64,000 nucleotides of DNA, from the NCBI RefSeq assembly GCF_003597125.1, contig NZ_QYYA01000001.1:248001-312000 (forward strand), given 5' to 3'. The notes beneath the pieces were generated by a model that ran no database searches, had not been told where the DNA came from, and saw only the letters and a list, made by a program, of their open reading frames with translations. A program made the translations under genes and the position numbers. This document shows positions 60,533 to 64,000 of the stretch, piece after piece; position 1 is the first letter of the stretch; the number at the start of each line of letters is the position of its first letter. Origin of the DNA: Alcanivorax profundi (GTDB taxonomy: Bacteria > Pseudomonadota > Gammaproteobacteria > Pseudomonadales > Alcanivoracaceae).

Positions 60533-61534
60533 ATGGTGACCCTGACATTCCCAACCTGGATGGAACCCTACCGCGCCCTGGCCACAGGCAAGATGTCCGG
60601 TGAGCAATGGCAAGCCCTGCTGCGTCAGCTGATTTGGCCGGTACTGGGTATCGCGGCGTTCCTGTTGCTGTGGCAACTGGCGGCTCAGCGTATCGATACC
60701 TCGCTGGGACAGTTCCCTGGTCCTTCACAGGTCTGGGAGCAGGCTGGCAGCTTGCTGGATGAGCATCAGGCGTCACGGGCCAAAGAGGCTGCGTTTCATG
60801 AGCGGCAGGAGAAGTACATTGCCAGCCGTCTGGCGCAGCAACCGGAATGGGAACCGGTCTATCGCAGCTACACGGGAGCGCCGACGTTCTTTGACCAGAT
60901 TGGCACCAGTCTGATCACTGTGATGAGTGGTTTTCTGCTGGCCTCCATGATTGCCATTCCGCTGGGGATTTTTATCGGCCTGAGCAGCACTGCCCATGCC
61001 GCCATGAACCCGCTGATCCAGTTGTTCAAACCGGTATCGCCGCTGGCCTGGTTGCCTCTGGTGACCATGGTCGTAAGCGCTGTGTACGTAACGGATGATC
61101 CGTTGGTCGCCAAATCGTTTCTCACCTCCATGTTCACGGTGTCGCTGTGCTGTCTGTGGCCGACGCTGATGAACACAGCAGTAGGAGTGACGTCGGTAAG
61201 CCAGGATCTCACCAATGTGTCACGGGTACTGCGTCTTAACGCCATGAGCCATGTCCGCAAGATCGTACTGCCATCGGCATTGCCGATGATGTTCACCGGT
61301 CTGCGTCTTAGCCTTGGGATAGCCTGGATGGTGTTGATCGCCGCCGAGATGCTGGCCCAAAACCCCGGGCTCGGGAAATTCGTCTGGGATGAATTCCAGA
61401 ACGGTAGCTCCCAATCCCTTGGCCGCATCATGGTGGCGGTCATCGTGATTGGTCTGATCGGTTTTCTGCTGGACCGCCTGATGCTGATGCTGCAGCGGGC
61501 TCTGGTCTGGGACAAGTCATCCGTGCAGCGATAA
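60533..61534 (+). CDS. nrtB: Nitrate ABC transporter permease
   Basis: A 333-residue inner-membrane permease with a longer than usual N-terminal part (MVTLTFPTWMEPYRALATGKMSGEQWQALLRQL) before the first helix. The BPD-type core FDQIGTSLITVMSGFLLASMIAIPLGIFIGLS, the coupling-loop region VSRVLRLNAMSHVRKIVLPSALPMMFTGLRLSLGIAWMVLIAAEML (EAA-type loop) and the last helix are visible. 27 bases downstream of nrtA, with GGAG before the ATG. Confidence 0.93.
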   Translation: MVTLTFPTWMEPYRALATGKMSGEQWQALLRQLIWPVLGIAAFLLLWQLAAQRIDTSLGQFPGPSQVWEQAGSLLDEHQASRAKEAAFHERQEKYIASRLAQQPEWEPVYRSYTGAPTFFDQIGTSLITVMSGFLLASMIAIPLGIFIGLSSTAHAAMNPLIQLFKPVSPLAWLPLVTMVVSAVYVTDDPLVAKSFLTSMFTVSLCCLWPTLMNTAVGVTSVSQDLTNVSRVLRLNAMSHVRKIVLPSALPMMFTGLRLSLGIAWMVLIAAEMLAQNPGLGKFVWDEFQNGSSQSLGRIMVAVIVIGLIGFLLDRLMLMLQRALVWDKSSVQR

Positions 61535-61556
61535 ACGACCGAATAGGAGAATCTTC

Positions 61557-62396
61557 ATGAAAGCACTACTGGAACTGTCCAACGTGGGGATGAAGTTCGA
61601 CACGCCGAAAGGTCAATTCGAAGCCCTCAAGGATGTAAACCTGAAAATCGAGTCTGGTGAATTTGTCTCGTTGATCGGTCACTCCGGTTGCGGTAAATCC
61701 ACTGTTCTCAACATCGTCGCCGGTCTTCTGCAGGCCACCGATGGCGGCGTGATTCTGGACAAGCAGGAAGTCACGGAACCCGGTCCCGAGCGGGCGGTGG
61801 TATTCCAGAATCATTCACTGCTCCCCTGGTTAAGCGCCTTCGAAAATGTGGAGTTGGCGGTCAAGCAAGTCTTCAAGAAGACCAAGAGCAAAGCCGAGAT
61901 TCGAGACTGGGTGGAACACAACCTGGAACTGGTGCATATGGCCCATGCCATGCACAAGAAGCCGGATGAAATTTCCGGTGGCATGAAACAGCGGGTGGGG
62001 ATTGCCCGTGCACTGGCCATGCAACCACAAGTCCTGTTGATGGACGAACCGTTTGGTGCTCTTGACGCACTGACGCGGGCGCACCTTCAGGATTCCCTCA
62101 TGGAAATCCATGCCCAGTTGGGTACCACTGTGATCATGATTACCCACGATGTGGATGAGGCGGTGTTGTTGTCCGATCGTATTGTGATGATGACCAATGG
62201 CCCTTCCGCCACCATCGGAGAAATCCTGGACGTCAAGCTGCCGCGGCCCCGAGACCGTCTTGCGTTGGCGGATGATCCCACTTTCGTGCGTTGTCGCCAG
62301 CAAGTGCTGCAGTTCCTGTATGAAAAGCAGCGCAAGGTGGAGCCGATGCCGAAACGCAATAGCGCCAACACAGAAAGGGTGCGTAAACGCGCCTGA
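61557..62396 (+). CDS. nrtC: Nitrate ABC transporter ATP-binding protein
   Basis: A 279-residue ATPase: Walker A IGHSGCGKST, Q-loop VVFQNHSLLPWLSAFENVELAV, signature ISGGMKQRVGIARALA, Walker B VLLMDEPFGALDALTR, and the switch histidine in MITHDVDEAV. It is the short form without the NrtA-like regulatory domain that cyanobacterial NrtC carries, so it is closer to NrtD. The C-terminal tail is basic. Confidence 0.93.
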   Translation: MKALLELSNVGMKFDTPKGQFEALKDVNLKIESGEFVSLIGHSGCGKSTVLNIVAGLLQATDGGVILDKQEVTEPGPERAVVFQNHSLLPWLSAFENVELAVKQVFKKTKSKAEIRDWVEHNLELVHMAHAMHKKPDEISGGMKQRVGIARALAMQPQVLLMDEPFGALDALTRAHLQDSLMEIHAQLGTTVIMITHDVDEAVLLSDRIVMMTNGPSATIGEILDVKLPRPRDRLALADDPTFVRCRQQVLQFLYEKQRKVEPMPKRNSANTERVRKRA

Positions 62397-62521
62397 GTTT
62401 CCGCTTAACGAATACGACTGCCATTGCACTGAACGGTGGCGGTAACAGGAAAGGTATGTCCGCACGTTGCGGAAAATCTGAAAAGTTTTACTGGGAAGTT
62501 AACTTGCTGAGGAAGAAAAAC

Positions 62522-63700
62522 ATGAAACACTCTGCCATTGCTGCCGGCGTTTTGCTGTCCACCATGGGGTTTTCAGGTACTGCACATGCTGAAGATGATG
62601 CACTGATTACCGCACTGAAAGACGGCACACCTATGGTGAATATGCGTCTGCGTTATGAAGAGGTTGATATTGAGGGGGTGGAAGACAAGGGTCAGGCGTT
62701 AACCCTTCGTACCCGACTCGGTTATCAGAGTGCCAAACTTCACGGTTTCGATGTGATGGGGGAATTTGAGGATACCCGCATCGTTGGCCAAGTTGATAAT
62801 TATACACCGGAACAGGCGGGTTACCCGGTGATTGCGGATCCAGAAGTGACTGAACTGAATCGGGCAGCCATTCGCTATACCGGTAGTGATGCACTGGAAG
62901 GGCTCGTCGCGACTTATGGTCGTCAACGGATCATTTACGATAATGCCCGTTTTGTGGGCAACGTGGGCTGGCGCCAGGATGAGCAGACCTTTGACGGTAC
63001 CAAACTGGATTACGGTGTTGGTGATTTCAAGTTATCTGCCGCCTACCTTACACAAGTGAACGGGATCACTCCGGGCTTTGACGCCAATGTCACCAATAAC
63101 CTCTTCAATGCCAGCTGGACGGGGGCGCCCGGTGGTTCCCTGACGGCCTACGGCTATCTGCTGGAAACCGACAACGTCCCCGATTCTGACAACGATACCT
63201 GGGGCCTGCGTTACGCCGGTGCCTTCGATCTCGATGCCTTCAAGTTGCTGTTGACCCTGGAAGGTGCCCAGCAAGAGGTAGAAGCGGGCGATACCGAGTA
63301 CTACTTCGCAGAACTGGGTGCCGAAATGGCAGGCGTGACCGTGAAGTTGGCACAGGAAGTGCTGGGTTCTGATGACGGGGTCGTAGCTTTCCAGACACCA
63401 CTGGCAACCAAGCACGCGTTTAACGGCTGGGCGGACCTGTTTCTGGCAACCCCGGCAGACGGTCTCGAAGATACCTTTGTGACCGTGGGTGGCAAGCTGG
63501 CAGGTTTCAAGCTGGCGGCCATTTACCACGATTTCAAGTCTAACGAAGGCAGCACCGATTACGGCACAGAAATGGATCTGCTGGTCGCACGTCCGATCGG
63601 CAAGCACTACACAGTAGGTCTGAAGTATGCCGATTACAGTGCCGATGATTTTGGTGCGGATACCAGCAAGTACTGGGCCTGGGGTGAGTTGAAGTTTTAA
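62522..63700 (+). CDS. Outer-membrane beta-barrel channel of the nitrate operon (alginate-export-like family)
   Basis: A 392-residue protein from ATG 62522 (GAGGAAG upstream) with a signal peptide ending GTAHA. The mature part is strand-rich, with MRLRYEEVDIEGVEDKGQALTLRTRLGYQSAKLHGFDVMGEFEDTRIVG at the start and the terminal WGELKF, whose final Phe fits an outer-membrane barrel. It resembles proteins annotated as alginate-export family porins. Its place between nrtC and a nitrite-reductase-type gene suggests an outer-membrane entry channel for nitrate or nitrite. Confidence 0.8.
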   Translation: MKHSAIAAGVLLSTMGFSGTAHAEDDALITALKDGTPMVNMRLRYEEVDIEGVEDKGQALTLRTRLGYQSAKLHGFDVMGEFEDTRIVGQVDNYTPEQAGYPVIADPEVTELNRAAIRYTGSDALEGLVATYGRQRIIYDNARFVGNVGWRQDEQTFDGTKLDYGVGDFKLSAAYLTQVNGITPGFDANVTNNLFNASWTGAPGGSLTAYGYLLETDNVPDSDNDTWGLRYAGAFDLDAFKLLLTLEGAQQEVEAGDTEYYFAELGAEMAGVTVKLAQEVLGSDDGVVAFQTPLATKHAFNGWADLFLATPADGLEDTFVTVGGKLAGFKLAAIYHDFKSNEGSTDYGTEMDLLVARPIGKHYTVGLKYADYSADDFGADTSKYWAWGELKF

Positions 63701-63764
63701 GACGTCGTTCACGACATCTTAACCCCGACCCTCCCGATTTGACCCTCAGGAAAGGAGGAGAAAG

Positions 63765-64000
63765 GTGGAGGCTAGACGATATCAACCGCAACCCCAGGTG
63801 CCAGAATCAGAGGTGCAAGCGCCGCTGATTATCGTCGGGAACGGCCCGGCAGGTATTCAATGTCTGGTAGAGCTGCGTCGCCGAGGACAGACCACCCCGG
63901 TGAAGTTGTTCGGAGCCGAGCCCTGGGCACCTTATGATCGCGTCAAGCTGTCCACCTTCCTTTCCGGGTCAACCGGGTTTGATGACCTGACCAATTTACC
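63765..64000 (+). CDS. NirB-like FAD-dependent nitrite reductase / oxidoreductase, N-terminal fragment
   Basis: A GTG at 63765 follows a perfect AGGAGG (63754-63759). The 78 residues in view hold a 20-residue polar extension, then PLIIVGNGPAGIQCLVELRRRG (FAD-binding Rossmann motif), VKLFGAEPWAPYDRVKLSTFLSG, which matches the YDRVxLS segment of NirB-type NAD(P)H nitrite reductase large subunits and of nitrate reductase electron-transfer flavoproteins. The gene runs off the right edge, so siroheme and Fe-S regions cannot be checked. Confidence 0.8.
   Translation, partial: MEARRYQPQPQVPESEVQAPLIIVGNGPAGIQCLVELRRRGQTTPVKLFGAEPWAPYDRVKLSTFLSGSTGFDDLTNL

Overview
The window looks like ordinary chromosome of a moderately GC-rich marine gammaproteobacterium. 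Gene order and protein sequences resemble the hydrocarbon-degrading Alcanivorax group (ffh-rpsP-rimM-trmD-rplS, xerD-dsbC-hom-thrC, fabA-fabB, oadGAB, many acyl-CoA and lipid genes). That placement rests on general resemblance, not on a marker search. No complete phage, integron, CRISPR array or intact insertion sequence is visible.

Layout. 1-4.2 kb: start of ypjD, then the ribosome and tRNA-maturation block ffh, rpsP, rimM, trmD, rplS. 4.2-10.5 kb: a dispersed repeat, a small stress membrane protein, then xerD, dsbC (predicted lipoprotein), an alaC-type aminotransferase, hom and thrC. 10.5-28.4 kb: single genes and short operons (DUF3565, a serine beta-lactamase-like esterase, a Mpo1-like protein with a truncated globin, a GlxA-type regulator, an alpha/beta hydrolase, a MITE-like element, a CoA-transferase, trmH, a large unknown exported protein opposite a methyltransferase, a DegP/DegQ protease, an enoyl-CoA hydratase, a thioredoxin-like protein, an MDR oxidoreductase, DoxX, a double-TM2 protein, purT, tadA, an OmpA/OprF-like protein). 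28.5-35.9 kb: a compact lipid-modification and signalling island. A lipoprotein, a chalcone-isomerase-like protein and a degenerate GGDEF protein lie on the minus strand. DUF2878, DUF1295, a cyclopropane-synthase-like methyltransferase and a histidine kinase lie divergently on the plus strand. An OmpR-type regulator and a GAF/degenerate-GGDEF protein follow on the minus strand.

36-50.2 kb: a second GlxA-type regulator divergent from an acyl-CoA dehydrogenase, a second copy of the dispersed repeat, a porin, fabAB, ccmFGHI, adk, a long non-coding stretch before a histone-H1-like protein, and the iron-storage pair bfd/bfr behind a Fur-like site. 50.2-58.6 kb: tRNA-Arg(ACG), the sodium-pumping oxaloacetate decarboxylase oadGAB, DUF5924, an MpaB-family oxygenase-like protein, a Rap1a-like small protein, a GST and an MFS transporter. 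58.6-64 kb: a nitrate-assimilation operon (solute-binding protein, permease, ATPase, outer-membrane channel, start of a nitrite-reductase-type flavoprotein). It is preceded by a clean sigma-54 promoter, NtrC-like half-sites and a leader RNA with two hairpins carrying near-identical hexaloops plus an intrinsic terminator. This is the architecture expected for control by an ANTAR-type (NasR/NasT) antiterminator.

The most interesting regions are the nitrate leader, the lipid/two-component island flanked by two degenerate GGDEF proteins, two families of small dispersed repeats, and the structured non-coding stretch upstream of the histone-like gene.
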